A DNA stretch of 64,000 nucleotides. Origin: Symsagittifera roscoffensis. Lineage: Eukaryota > Xenacoelomorpha > Acoela > Convolutidae. A program made the position numbers and the translations under genes. The first letter of the stretch is position 1. Each line of letters starts with the position of its first letter. The notes beneath the pieces are model-generated. The model was given only the letters and a program-made list of their open reading frames with translations, was not told the DNA's origin and did not search any database. Positions 11,100 through 21,650 of this stretch are shown here, in pieces. The DNA is taken from contig NC_087066.1 of NCBI RefSeq assembly GCF_963678635.1, forward strand, positions 23,035,996 to 23,099,995, written 5' to 3'.

Positions 11100-12076
11100 G
11101 TACCCGCATCCAGTTCCAAGCGTTAATAATCGATTATATTACGATTTTAGTACCAGTCTCACTAAAATTGCGAAACAATCGATTTTAATCAATTAATAAT
11201 CAATTATAATCTCTCTTTTTAAAATCAAAATATAATTAATTATAATCCATTATAATCGATTGTAATCGATTATTTATTCGTCTATTTTTCGACACAATTA
11301 TAATCGATTATAATTGATTATAATCCATTTTTTTATTCAAATTTCTATTTCATTAGTTTTGCACAAAAATCCATTATAATCGATTATAATCGATTATAAT
11401 CCCTTTTGTTTGTCCATTTTTGTCTTCGAAGTTGCATCTAAAATGTTTATATTTTATGCTTTTTGTGGACGTTGGTCCCAATGAAAAATGAGACAAATAT
11501 TTTTAAAGTTTTCCAATTAATTCAAATTTTTAAGTTTTTTTTTCATTTCTTCCCCAATAGAGTTGTTTTGCGATGCATATTTTAAGCTTTTTTGAACACC
11601 AAAACATCAGCAAATTGATTTAGTTTCATGATTGATTCGGAAAATTTATTTTTCATCTACCGCGAGAACCTTTCCACTCATATGAAAGGATCTCTATGAA
11701 ACTTTTGTTTCGTGGTAAAACTTTGTGTTCAAATGAACCAAAGTGTTCAAGAGATCTCTCTTTTAGAGATTTTCTAATTGACACAAAAAATACAACCCAT
11801 AAGATATAATTCGAAAAAAGAAAAATTTTGGCAAAATAAGAGATTATAATCGATTATAATCGATTATAATTGATTTTAAGGGTTTTTAGTAAGAACTATA
11901 ATCAATTATAATCAATTATAATCGATTATAATCTCTTGGAAAATATCACGATTATAATCAATTATAAATCCCTTAAGGACCTAATTTTGGTAATTATAAT
12001 CGATTATAGTTGTCAAAAAATCATCATAATAATCCGTTATAATCGATTATTTACGCCTAAACTTGGATGCGGGTAC
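11100..12076. mobile_element. TIR-bounded element filled with ATAATCGATT repeats
   Basis: The left end reads GTACCCGCATCCAGTTCCAAG then CGTTAATAATCG. The right end, in reverse complement, reads GTACCCGCATCCAAGTTTAG then GCGTAAATAATCG, giving terminal inverted repeats of about 33 bp. The 977-bp interior has clusters of the near-palindromic unit ATTATAATCGATTATAAT, repeated many times in arrays at about 11130-11400, 11840-11935 and 11990-12050. Separating these is a unique AT-rich core (about 11400-11830). No protein is encoded. A 3-bp AGT may be the target duplication, but this is weak. It resembles a non-autonomous DNA transposon whose subterminal repeats have expanded. Confidence 0.7.
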
Positions 12077-12236
12077 TAGTAAAAACTTGATAATGCTGTT
12101 TCATTGAATAATTGATTAAGTTATGAACTAACCAAGGAGTTAACAGATGTTGTTGCATTGACAAATTGATGACGAATAAAAATTCTGAACTAATTGAGGC
12201 GTCCTTAATTAACAATTCTTGAAAAAACAGACTTAC

Positions 12237-12321
12237 TTCGTCCTTTGACGTTTGGATCGTACCCAATGTTTTCTATTCTCTTCGTGTTGAAAGTGCTCAC
12301 TCGTCTGATAATTCCATGCAC
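12237..12321 (-). CDS. GMDS: GDP-mannose 4,6-dehydratase, exon 2
   Basis: On the minus strand TTTTCCAG precedes GTG at 12321, and the exon ends at 12237 before a GTAAGT donor. The 85-nt exon reads VHGIIRRVSTFNTKRIE, then NIGYDPNVKGR plus one base. This matches the second segment of animal GMDs (VHGIIRR-S-FNT-RIE), including the RR-S region that helps hold NADP. Exon 1 ends in phase 0, so Met33 is followed by Val34; exon 2 leaves phase 1, and the A is expected to start the next Met codon. The enzyme converts GDP-mannose to GDP-4-keto-6-deoxymannose, the first step of GDP-fucose synthesis, in the cytosol. No exon 3 is visible at lower coordinates, so the gene is partial here. The splice sites and frame agreement make the call firm. 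Confidence 0.92.
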
Positions 12322-13865
12322 CTGGAAAATTTAATCACCTAAAATAACTGAATAAAATTGCAATAACGATCTTAAATGCATATGATTGAAAATTTCTATG
12401 ATTGATTTTTTAAAATTCATTACTTATGTATAACTGCGTATAACCGAGTAAATACATCGATTTTCGGAAATTTATCACGTCTACAAGCGAGAACAGCAAC
12501 ATGAATTCATTATTATTACAATTACCTTTACAATCATATCACCGCACTGTTAAAAAAGGGCAGATTTTTTGTAGTGGAGGGTTTTCAAAAAAGTTTGGTG
12601 TGCCTCCATTTTTTTCTGGTAAAAGTCTGGACTGACAAAAAACTGTTCATAAAAGTTTTATACAGTTTTTACATTTTCTGTGTTCGAATTTTTCGCCAAA
12701 CAATTAGTTCGAACAGTTCACGAAGTGGGATGACACTACGGCGTTGTATGTTGGTTTTTCTTACCGCCCAATTTCAAATACCTCAAAGAAATGTCCTAGG
12801 TTTACATGTGACAAACTATCGAAGCCGTTCAAGTCGTTATTCGGAATCCAAAACCAATTTTTTCAAGAGGGCCAAAGACAAAAGATTCTAATCAAGGATG
12901 TTCAGATAGTAACAAAAGAAAACGAAGAAAAATAAAATTCAAACGCTTGAATTATTGTTTATAATAGATAAACACAGTTTTTTTGAAAAGAAATTTCAAA
13001 GAAACTTCCAACGAAACTTCCAACGAAAAATTTTGTAAAATTGTATTTCGAAACTTTTTCATTTTGACTGAAACAATTGATTTGGTCAAAAAAAGTTTAT
13101 TGCCTACCATAGACAATACACAACCTTCTGTAATAGTTTTCAAAATTTCAATTTTTGAAAAAATCTAAAAAGATCTAAAAGTTATTTTAATTTTTTCTTT
13201 CTTTTTTTTAAATAAAAAATTTTTGTAAAAATAAACGTGGTCAACAATTTTGCGCAGCAAACGTTTATGCTTGTTTTGTATCGAAATTTTGTTCGTTGCG
13301 AACAAAAAACAACATCGCATAGAACATTTAGGACCCGTGAAATAAAATGACAATGAATTCAGAGACATAAATGAGTTTTTCAAACCATTTTTAAAAAATG
13401 AAAGTTCTAGGTGAGTGTTTTTTTTCAATATTTTAAAATCAGTCGTCGCTATGAAAAAACAGCGAGTTTTTTTAAACATTAGAAAGCAAGATTGTGTCCA
13501 TCGTTATCTCTACGCAAAATCAGATAGTATTCATACACATCAAATGAAGAATTCAACTGATCTTTACTTTTACAATGAAAACTTTTTGGTACTGATTTTG
13601 ATTGCATTAATTGATCAAAAAAATCTAAGCATATATCAACAAACAGACCAAAAGATAAAAATTTTGCCGACAGTTTGAGAGCTAAAGCACTAGAAACAGA
13701 TAGAAAAAGAACTGATCAACTTTTTCTGGTAGTTTTTCTTTCTATAACGCACGGTACTCTTACTTATTTTTTTTCAATAGACAGAGACTTTTGTCAATTT
13801 TTAGCATCCCCGCACTGAATTTCATGGATAGTAATCAATTACATTGTGTTTTTATGGTTCCATGA

Positions 13866-13971
13866 CATTCTACCCTATTCCAATCTACCCTATGCTAATC
13901 TACCCTATACTATTCTATCCTACATACCAATCTACCCTATACCAATCTACCCTATACCATTCTACCCTATA
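13866..13971 (+). repeat. 15-bp minisatellite (CCAATCTACCCTATA)
   Basis: About seven imperfect copies of a 15-bp unit containing TCTACCCTATA run in tandem, interrupted once by a shorter unit near 13915. The frame across it reads as a PYPI/YPIP-like repeat, which is a by-product of the repeat and not evidence of a protein. Confidence 0.85.
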
Positions 13972-14168
13972 ATTAAAGCAATTGAAACTTACCCCATCCT
14001 CTTGAAGAATCCGAAACAGTATATTTCCGAACAAATCAAAGAACCATTAATTATGATCAAAGAATAATTGACGCACGTGAACAAAATATCAAAGCAACGT
14101 AAAACTTGCGCGTTCAAAATGGAAATGAGTTCAAAGCATGAACGAACAGAAATTTTAATCCAATGTTG

Positions 14169-15193
14169 CTATAGAAATGCGTTGCGGCTATTTCTTAAAT
14201 AAGCAAGATCAAATTTGTCCGACACGTTTTCGATTTCCTCAATGACCAAGTCAAAAGCAGCATTGACCATTTCAACTGGTACGAAACTTAGAGCTGGAAT
14301 TAAGCGCAATGACAAATTGAGATCCTGATTAGTTTCGTACAGTCGCTTCAGGCCCACTTCGTTTATTTTCCGGTTGAACGCTTGACATAAGTGAAAATAG
14401 CAGTTTTTCAGCAACGCTCCGGTATGGTGACTAGCGAAAGCGTTCAGTGCTGCACGTTCAAAATCGAGGAGAATGCGGTGAGGCTAGTGGTTTTCGGTGA
14501 TGGCTGATAACCACTTCAGTAGCTTTTTGTAAGTGTGTTCTGTTTTGTTGGGCAACAGTGCATAAATGCAGGGGGGGGGGTAAAAGCCAGCGAGTTGAAT
14601 GTGGATGGTGTAGCGTTGATAAAACTGAATCGGGCAAACTTTGAACGCTCCATCACACAGCCAAACATCTCGATGTAATATCAAACTCTGGATATTGTCC
14701 CGATCTCCAAAAATCAACACCCTTTCTGGATCTTCAATGCTGCTATCGAAGACGCAAAAATCCTTATGTTGCTTTGGCACTTCAAAATGTCTGTCGACAA
14801 TTGGCGGCAACGTGGGTCTATCATTTACCTTCTGTCGATTGAGGGCCCGGTTAATAGCCGACCGGCAAGGAAGAGCTAATTGAACTGCTTTTTCTTCGGA
14901 GACAGACTGCAGGCCGTTTGCTATAATTATGCTGTTGTGTCCTGTTTCATTTTCTGCACGAGAAGCCTTGCATCCGAACGACCAGGAAATACTTCGTGCG
15001 TGTGCTCATTTCTACAGGAAATAAGATCGTTTTCTCTGGTTATTGCTGTCGTTTTGCATTTATGGGAGCCCCATCTTGAACACTTCCAGTGAATGTTTCC
15101 ATTCTTTGTTTCCTGTTTTTTCGTAAACTCGTGGCCACCGATTACAAGCGTTCGCTGATTCTGTTGGGATAAACCCCAAGAAATTTGACTCAT
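14169..15193 (-). pseudogene. MULE transposase with N-terminal FLYWCH finger
   Basis: The start at 15193 gives MSQISWGLS and then a FLYWCH finger with NIHWKCSRWGSHKCKTTAI and CRNEHTHEV (Cys-Cys-His-His). A 1-nt frame change near 14935 leads into VSEEKAVQLALPCRSAINRA. The catalytic core follows: LHRDVWLCDGAFKVCPIQF, where the DG-FK-CP motif carries the first catalytic Asp; YALLPNKTEHTYKKLL; then, past one in-frame TAG at about 14481, ILLDFERAALNAF (second Asp) and LKNCYFHLCQAFNRK. The protein stops at 14169, before the usual C-terminal Glu and EGWHRAF region. It cuts and joins Mutator-like DNA transposons in the nucleus. With only one stop and one frameshift over about 340 codons it is a fairly young, 3'-truncated copy in the GMD intron. 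Confidence 0.85.
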
Positions 15194-15489
15194 TTTAGTA
15201 GATGTTATTCCAAAGAAAATTGATATAATGACGTAGTTTTCTGTACGTGATTTTGAAAATTGGGGATTAAAACTTGTTAATTGAAATAAATTTCAGATTT
15301 TGAGGCTCTAATTGCGATTTAGTCTTTAGAACAATTTCCTTAAGTGAAAGACTCAAATTGAGTCCAAAAATTTAGACTCAAATGAATTAACACGTGCTGT
15401 ATCTTTCCGATTCTAATTAGGACTTTGAAAGATTACATTTTGATACCTCCTGCCACCGTTTTTATTGTTAGCAGTCTCCACATATATTA

Positions 15490-15586
15490 AATTTAATAGA
15501 TTATAATTGATTACAAATGGGTTATATTTTTTGACAGATCAATGTAATCTATTTTATTCAATTATAATCGATTATAATGGATTCTT
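15490..15586. repeat. ATAATCGATT repeat relic
   Basis: Words such as ATTATAATTGATTACAA and ATTATAATCGATTATAAT recur here as in the 11100-12076 element. This looks like a fragment of a second copy of that element or repeat. The TIRs are not visible. Confidence 0.5.
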
Positions 15587-15832
15587 TAAACTTGTTGTTA
15601 AAGATGTATGAAATTTTCAGCACAGTGCAATGTTGTCGCAAATTTGCAGGTCTTTTTGCTTTTGATATTATTATTAAAATTGCTTTTTTTTCAACTTTTT
15701 CTTTTCACAAATTTTGTTGTTTATTTTTTTTCTAGTTTCTACTGATCTTTTTTAACTTTTTCCCAATTTTTATCCCTCGTTCCTTCTTTGTCCTCCATCT
15801 CATGTTAAGCTCCATTTTTAAGCCAACCCCCA

Positions 15833-15857
15833 GTGTGTGTGTGTGTGTGTGTGTGTG
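15833..15857. repeat. GT microsatellite
   Basis: An uninterrupted run of GT dinucleotides, followed by a G-rich tract on the same strand. Confidence 0.9.
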
Positions 15858-15897
15858 CGTATTGTGTAGCAGGTTCTGGAAAGTTGTTTGGTGGTTG

Positions 15898-15986
15898 GGA
15901 GGCGGGTATTAAGGTGTGTGGGGGAGGTTGTGTTGAATGGGATATGGTGGGGGAGGGGGTGTGGGAATTGAATTTTGGGGTAACGG
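15898..15986 (+). repeat. G-rich tract with G-quadruplex potential
   Basis: The plus strand has repeated runs of three to five G, including GGGGGAGGGGGTGTGGG followed by GGGG 12 bases later, which fits the pattern of a G-quadruplex. It stands out against the AT-rich background. The GMD transcript, on the other strand, would carry the C-rich version. Confidence 0.6.
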
Positions 15987-17199
15987 GTACACGTGAATGA
16001 ACACGTTCATTCGGGTTTTAGCTTTGGAGAATGTGCTCCAAAGTATTGAGTAATCTTTTCATATTTGCAGAAACAATAATCAATTTTGGTTGATTTTATA
16101 AACGAAAACAATGGATTGTATTGAAATAAAAAATGAACTAATATTTATCCAGCTAAATGGGCATGAAAATCAATTATACGGGTTCAGTTTTCTGCCGGTA
16201 TATTCCATTATGATCAATTATTTTCCATGAAACTCAAAAACCAGTCGATTGCACAAAATACGATAAGGCAATATGGGTTTCAATAGGGTTCGTTGTTATT
16301 TTCACAACAAGTCTTTTTTACCAATACTCCTTTTTCTGTCAATAAATGGGTTCATTTTGTGCTATTTTGTATTAATGTAATTAAAGGGTGGCTTCGCCTC
16401 TGTGTTAAAGTTTCATTTCAATCTTTTTTGTACGTAATACAGATAAAAGATGGAAACAAATTAACTTGTAGTTTTTTTTGCGATGGAATACCAAAATGTG
16501 AAACAAAATAATACTGAGAAGTGACACATAGAATACGATTTTTTGCTGTAAAAAAGTTATTATTGATTTTTTTCGTCTAAATTGTTTTAGATAACTCAGT
16601 TGAAAACTGATATAAAGGGAGTTTGAAAAAAACTAGTGCAAATGGGGCAAATAGTCTTTAAACTTCTAATTTTTTCATGGGAATTGAAAATATCAAAAAA
16701 TGTGCAAAAAGCAATAAAAAAGATAATTTTGATGGCCGTTAAAATTTAATTTTTAAAAGTTCAATTGTATGTCACGGCACGCCCCAAAATTAAGATATCA
16801 GATCTCATAGTTTTGATTGTACAATGATAAATAAAAAAGACTGACAATCACCTGCACAACTCCAAATGCTTTCAAGTTTTGTTGAATCAACTTTTTTTTC
16901 TGATTAAATCATTGGCAAGTTTTGTCAGAGATTATTCAAAAGTGATCTATCTGGAATCAAGCCGTAACATGCCTAAACAGTTTGTCGAGATCAAATTGTT
17001 TTCATCTCTGCGAAAGGCTGATTTTATAAGCCAACAACTTTTATTTTTCTAACAACTGCCAAAATAGTGAACAGATTTTAGAGCTGATTTGAAATAACCG
17101 GACAAAACGAGTTTTTCAAACTTTATACAAGTTTTCTCAATTTGGGCTAATATTAGACAAAAACTGAAGAGAAAAAAAGTTGCTTAGAGTTTCACCAGA

Positions 17200-17270
17200 A
17201 TTATTATTATTTTTTAAATTATTATTATGATTATTATTATTATTATTAGTATGATTCTTATTATTATGAT
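17200..17270. repeat. TTA trinucleotide microsatellite
   Basis: Interrupted runs of TTA/ATT, including seven or more consecutive units near 17230-17250. Confidence 0.85.
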
Positions 17271-17893
17271 TTTGCAAAAATTGAAACCAAAATTTTAGCC
17301 CAAAAATGTGCTATTTGTTTTTTTTCAGTTTATAAGAAATACGCTAACACTGCCGATTTATTTGATAACGAAAATATATCAAAAGAAGCCTGTGCGAGAG
17401 AAAAAGTTTTGCTTGATACCCAAAAAAGTCACTGCTACTAGATAGCATTCAAAAATCTTTGCTTTAAACAAACTTTAAACATTTTGCTTAAGTACTTGGA
17501 TATTTTACCTGTCAAAACTTTGTTCGGATGTGTAAGAGACTCCTTTTGATATAATTTTATCATCAATTATTTGGTAATTTCAGCGTTATTCGTAATTGAA
17601 TAAAAAAAGCCAAAATGATCCATTTTTGGGGTAAAATTTTGGTTGCGAAAACTAAATTGCACCATAGTAATTCTGATTGAATTCCAAGCAATTTTTGTTC
17701 TGTTTTTTTTTTATCGAATGGTAACCCATTTTGAGAAAAATGCATTTGAAGTTTAAGTTTCGCTCGTTTTGTTCAGATAATTGAGCACTGCATTTTGATT
17801 TAGATGTTCAGTACGGGTGAATAGCTTTATTAGACTATGAATGGCAGTCAAGAAAACTTGCTTGCCTAATTAAACAAACAATTCTGCACTTAC

Positions 17894-17992
17894 CATGTAT
17901 CCTTTGGCTAGTAGAAGTTCTGTGAGGTAGGATCCGTCTTGACCTGTGATTCCAGTGATAAGAGCCACTTTTTTCGTCCCGTCTCCAGACAT
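17894..17992 (-). CDS. GMDS: GDP-mannose 4,6-dehydratase, exon 1 (start of protein)
   Basis: The minus strand begins with ATG at 17992-17990. A TAA lies in frame 21-19 nt upstream of the ATG, so this is the first usable Met. The 33 codons read MSGDGTKK, then [17 protein letters not shown], then LLLAKGYM, and end before GTAAGT. The GxxGxxG motif (GITGQDG) is the Rossmann-fold nucleotide-binding loop of extended short-chain dehydrogenases. The [12 protein letters not shown] string is characteristic of GMD. It joins exon 2 in phase 0. The protein uses NADP(+) and GDP-mannose in GDP-fucose synthesis. The N-terminal peptide before the core is short, as in insect proteins. The last codon, Met, is Glu or Lys in other GMDs I know (GYE/GYK), a mild difference. 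Confidence 0.94.
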
Positions 17993-18106
17993 AATTCTTT
18001 GTGGTTTTTACGGCTGCAACTCGGTTCAAGGTCAATAAATAAACTTAATTCGTAGTCGAAGATGTCGTAGACAGATTTTTGCTGATTCAAGGTGTGTAAT
18101 CAGAGC

Positions 18107-18136
18107 TGAAACATCCATTGATCTTTGATATTTATA
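18107..18136 (-). promoter_or_regulatory. GMDS: Core promoter of GMD (TATA box and initiator)
   Basis: The minus strand carries TATAAATA at 18136-18129 and an initiator-like TCAGCTC around 18109-18103. The initiator A at 18107 is 29 nt from the first T of the TATA box, the usual spacing. The implied 5' UTR is about 115 nt before the ATG at 17992. The arrangement is convincing, but no experimental start site is available. Confidence 0.5.
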
Positions 18137-18470
18137 GAAAGTCTAGGTTTATACTGGATGATTTCAAAAATCGGTGCAATAATACCAAAATCAGTGCGAC
18201 TTCCAGACTTGTATAGCCAAATATACAGTTTAAACGGAAGTGTGGAAACAGAAACAAGGTCTCTTTATTACTCGCCAGTCTTACTTTTCTAGTACATAAA
18301 AACCAAAATCTTCCATCACCCCCTTAATGGATTACTTAACAGTTAAGCTTTACTGGATATATAGAGAATTTATTACCACCTCAGACAAAAAGGAGAGCTG
18401 TTAAAAAGATTTAATATCAATGTGATGCGCAGTGGTGGACGCCCCCCCCCTCTCAGGGATTTTCCTTGAA

Positions 18471-18524
18471 TTTTCCGAAAAGTGCACAAACACGGCGTTT
18501 TCCGAAAAGTGCACAAACACGGCG
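18471..18524 (+). repeat. 27-bp perfect tandem duplication
   Basis: The unit TTTTCCGAAAAGTGCACAAA plus CACGGCG occurs twice back to back without differences, just after a run of ten C (18442-18451). The perfect match implies a recent duplication. Confidence 0.9.
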
Positions 18525-21257
18525 TTTTTGATCTGTTTTTCCAAAAGTTTGACTTCAGCGCAAAATTTTTGGCCAAAATGAGGTTTTTATAGTTTTCTGG
18601 GAGTGCTCGGAAAATCAATTTGGTTGCTTGGAAACACAAGGTCGACAAAAATTTTGAAAACCCTCCTCGAGAAGATCCTAGATCCTCCCCTGGCGATGCA
18701 TAAATAAAGATTGCAAAATTTTGAAAAAAAAACAATTTTAGCTTTTGGCTGATACGTTTTGAAAAAATTTCCCGATTTCAGAGCAAGCATAATTTTAAAA
18801 TGAAGCAAAATTAATCATGGCGCAACATTTAAAATGTTTATAACGACAAATAGTTCTTATAAGCAAATTGTGATGCGCCGCTCTCAATGCCAAAAACAAG
18901 AGGTCAATTAAAGTTTCGGTCAATTAAAGCAGGCAATCGCATTCTACTTCAGGCTATCTTTGGGTCGACGAATTGAATTTCCGAGCTTTTCTAGATCATC
19001 AAACAGACCCTCTATGTAGCCTATAAATGTATCTATATAAATGCCTATAAGTTTTGATCAAATAGCGCGCTCCTCCTTCAGAATAAGTAATTAGTGGCGG
19101 CGCCCAACGGACTTTTAATCTAATTTTGAAGTGAGTAGTCGTGAAATAGTACCAGAGGATGACCCTATGAGTGATAAGGCGGTCGAGTCACGTCTTCGTC
19201 TCCTCCCCCGAGTTCTGACCGCCCTGTTCTCAGGTGGCCGCTCGCATCTACCTTCGGCGCCAATATATACTAACTTTGAAGCAGAGGGCGCGCCGAAAAA
19301 ACGCTATTTTTGTACTTGTTGAAAAAACTTCATCAATATCAATTCCACGTGGTTTAAGCCGAATAAAACACGAATCTCTTCAACTTTCCCACCCCTTTTG
19401 CAAAAGGGGGGTATTCGTCGCTAGGTATAAAATTCGCATGTTTAACCGTTGAATTATTTCATTTTAGGGGCAATTTATTTTATTTGGCAATTCGGTACTG
19501 GGTAGTTACCAAAGGGGGGAAGTAGTTAAAGAGATCCAAAACACACTTACCGATTTTCTATCTGTTGAGCAGAAAACTTAAGGTAATTTCAGATAACGTA
19601 ACAAAGTTGTAATGCGTTACACGTAGCAATATAGGTTTTGATTAAGTTTGTTTAGTAGGGGTTTTGGTCAAACTTCAGCCCTAGGTCTATATGTTGAATA
19701 AGTTAGGTCAAATTTGGTTATGGTACCCGAATTGTTAGATGATAGAACTGAATGAAAGATTTTACATTTACAATCTGCTGACTGTGAGATTACTTTAGTA
19801 CATGCACCAGATTGCAAGTTTTTTCACGTCTTGCATTTACCATTCGTTACTTGCGTATATATTTTTTTCATCTCAGCGTTTAACTCAGTTTCATAAAAGC
19901 ATAGAGTTGCTAATCATGCTGTGGTTTGGTGTCTGTCATCGTTACCAAAGCCAAGTCTAGATCTAAAGTCACTTTCAAAAGATCGAAAACACTTCAACTC
20001 GACATGAATTTAACAGTTCTTCAAACGATCAAGTAAAACTTAAACTACAAGGAATACATCCAACAATTGTAGGTGCCAGTCCTTTTTGCAAATATGACAA
20101 GAAGCCCGTGTCAATTAAGGTCTTATTTGATTCGCCCAAAAATTTACATCGGTTCGAAAATCGGTTGGCTGTCAAAAAAAAAGGTTGAAAAAACCTTCGC
20201 ACCCGTTCGCCCGCTCGAATAACCAAATCAAGTTCTATTCTTGAGTATCCAGAGATACCAGCTAAAGTAAGCTCAAAATTTTTCCAAAAATTCCCATTGC
20301 TGCTACTTGTTCAGCATTTGTTGCTATTTTAAAAAGCTCCATTTTGCAGATGTATAATTTAATATTGATGTAGAAAAAATAAGCAAATCGCATCTTTGCC
20401 TATTGAACGAACATAAACTCTTCCAGTTCCTGCTTATCGATAGGTTTTTCTGTGCAAATAACCTCATAAAAAATTTGGAAATGATTCAAGGCGGGAATGG
20501 GAAATGCCAACGACATTTTGAAGGGAAGTCTTGTGGGTATATGTTTTTTTAAAAATCGTTCAAAAGTAAATAATAGTCAATTAATTTCTGACCTGCTTAT
20601 TATCGGTAAAAAAGATTTCCGCAGGGTAACCGCCGTCTAGGATGTAATTCCCTCAAAACCAGGCAATGTAAGAGAAAGGTAGATATTCAGACTACGAGTG
20701 AAGGAATTTCATTCCCAAAGGCTGAGGCAATGTAACAATTTCCGTATGTGTACCTTAAACACTATTTGTATCTATACAAACACAGTAATGAAAACCTCAT
20801 TCAATTCCTTTGCTTTTTTCAGTGAAAAATAAAGGCAATGCATGTACGCTTTCAACTGCAGCGGGAATAAATATACTTTATCGGTTTGTTTGAAAAACAG
20901 CTGATTTTTTTTTAAACAAGGCGATAGTATAGAGATCGCTATACGTTATAATGAAATTGAGCCAATGACTTGTTAAGGATTTAATATGGTTTGTAAACCT
21001 CCTAAAATCGAAATTGGTGGTTGGCGTTCATTTTTTATTGCAAAAAATGAGCAAGATTTCTCGTATCAGGGAAAAACCCTGATTGATCCAACTGCTCTTT
21101 GGCGTCAGTGAAGAAGAAAAATGTGCAAAAAATGAAAAAACTTCAAATTTATAATTTTCATTTCTCTGATACATTTCCTAATTTGTCACCCACACGCTAT
21201 GTAAAGTACAAATTGATATATTTTTTAGTCTGGTGACGTATAAATACGAGCAAAAGG
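18525..21257. other. No supported gene; GC-richer island 19090-19300
   Basis: Mostly AT-rich without coding signal. The island at 19090-19300 stands out by base composition and has a 63-codon frame (19131-19322, plus) rich in Arg, Leu and Ser that I do not recognise. The string TGGCGGCGCCCAACGGAC at 19095-19112 resembles a retroviral-type primer-binding region, but no LTR is evident beside it. Confidence 0.4.
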
Positions 21258-21650
21258 TGAAGTCCCATTTGTACCAACGTTCATTTGTACCAAAATGAAA
21301 AATCGGTCATATTTGTACCAAAATTATTCAAATCGTTTTCTGATTGGTCGAATTGTGAGCCAACGAATTATTACACTAATTTTCTACTGTTCAAACAGAA
21401 GAAAACTAAGCAGCAGAATAGTGACCGCCGCAGTCGCGCCAACGTGTTGCGACCTTGACAAAAGAGGTTAGGACTCTAAACGAAAATTAGAGCCGATTAT
21501 CGCCGCAAAGCGCGCCCACCGGCGACCTTAAACCACCAGCTTAAAATAGTCGGCTTAGTAGTCTTTGGCCAATTGAATATTTTTGTTACTAACGCGATTT
21601 TTTTTATTTTGGTACAAATGGAACTGATTTATCATTTTGGTACTTGTGAA
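21258..21650. mobile_element. Candidate MITE with repeated GTACCAAAATG ends
   Basis: The left end contains CATTTGTACCAACG, CATTTGTACCAAAATG and ATTTGTACCAAAAT within 65 bp. The right end contains, in reverse complement, CCATTTGTACCAAAAT and AAGTACCAAAATGATAAATC. The interior (about 21420-21545) is much more GC-rich than the surroundings. The inverted arrangement of the motif at both ends suggests a small TIR element. The exact termini and target duplication are not resolved. Confidence 0.45.

Larger units (their letters stand above)
12322..17893 (-). other. GMDS: GMD intron 1
   Basis: This 5572-bp interval lies between donor GTAAGT after exon 1 and acceptor TTTTCCAG before exon 2. It holds a 15-bp minisatellite, a MULE transposase pseudogene on the same strand as GMD, an ATCGATT-rich relic, a GT microsatellite with an adjacent G-rich tract, and a TTA microsatellite. 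The remaining AT-rich parts (12322-13865 and 15987-17199) show no supported gene. Confidence 0.85.

Noticed and set aside
13846-14067. 73-codon frame rich in Tyr-Pro repeats
   Set aside because: It is produced entirely by the 15-bp minisatellite.
19095-19112. Primer-binding-site-like TGGCGGCGCCCAACGGAC
   Set aside because: No LTR end with TG...CA and no gag-like frame adjoin it; the resemblance is short.
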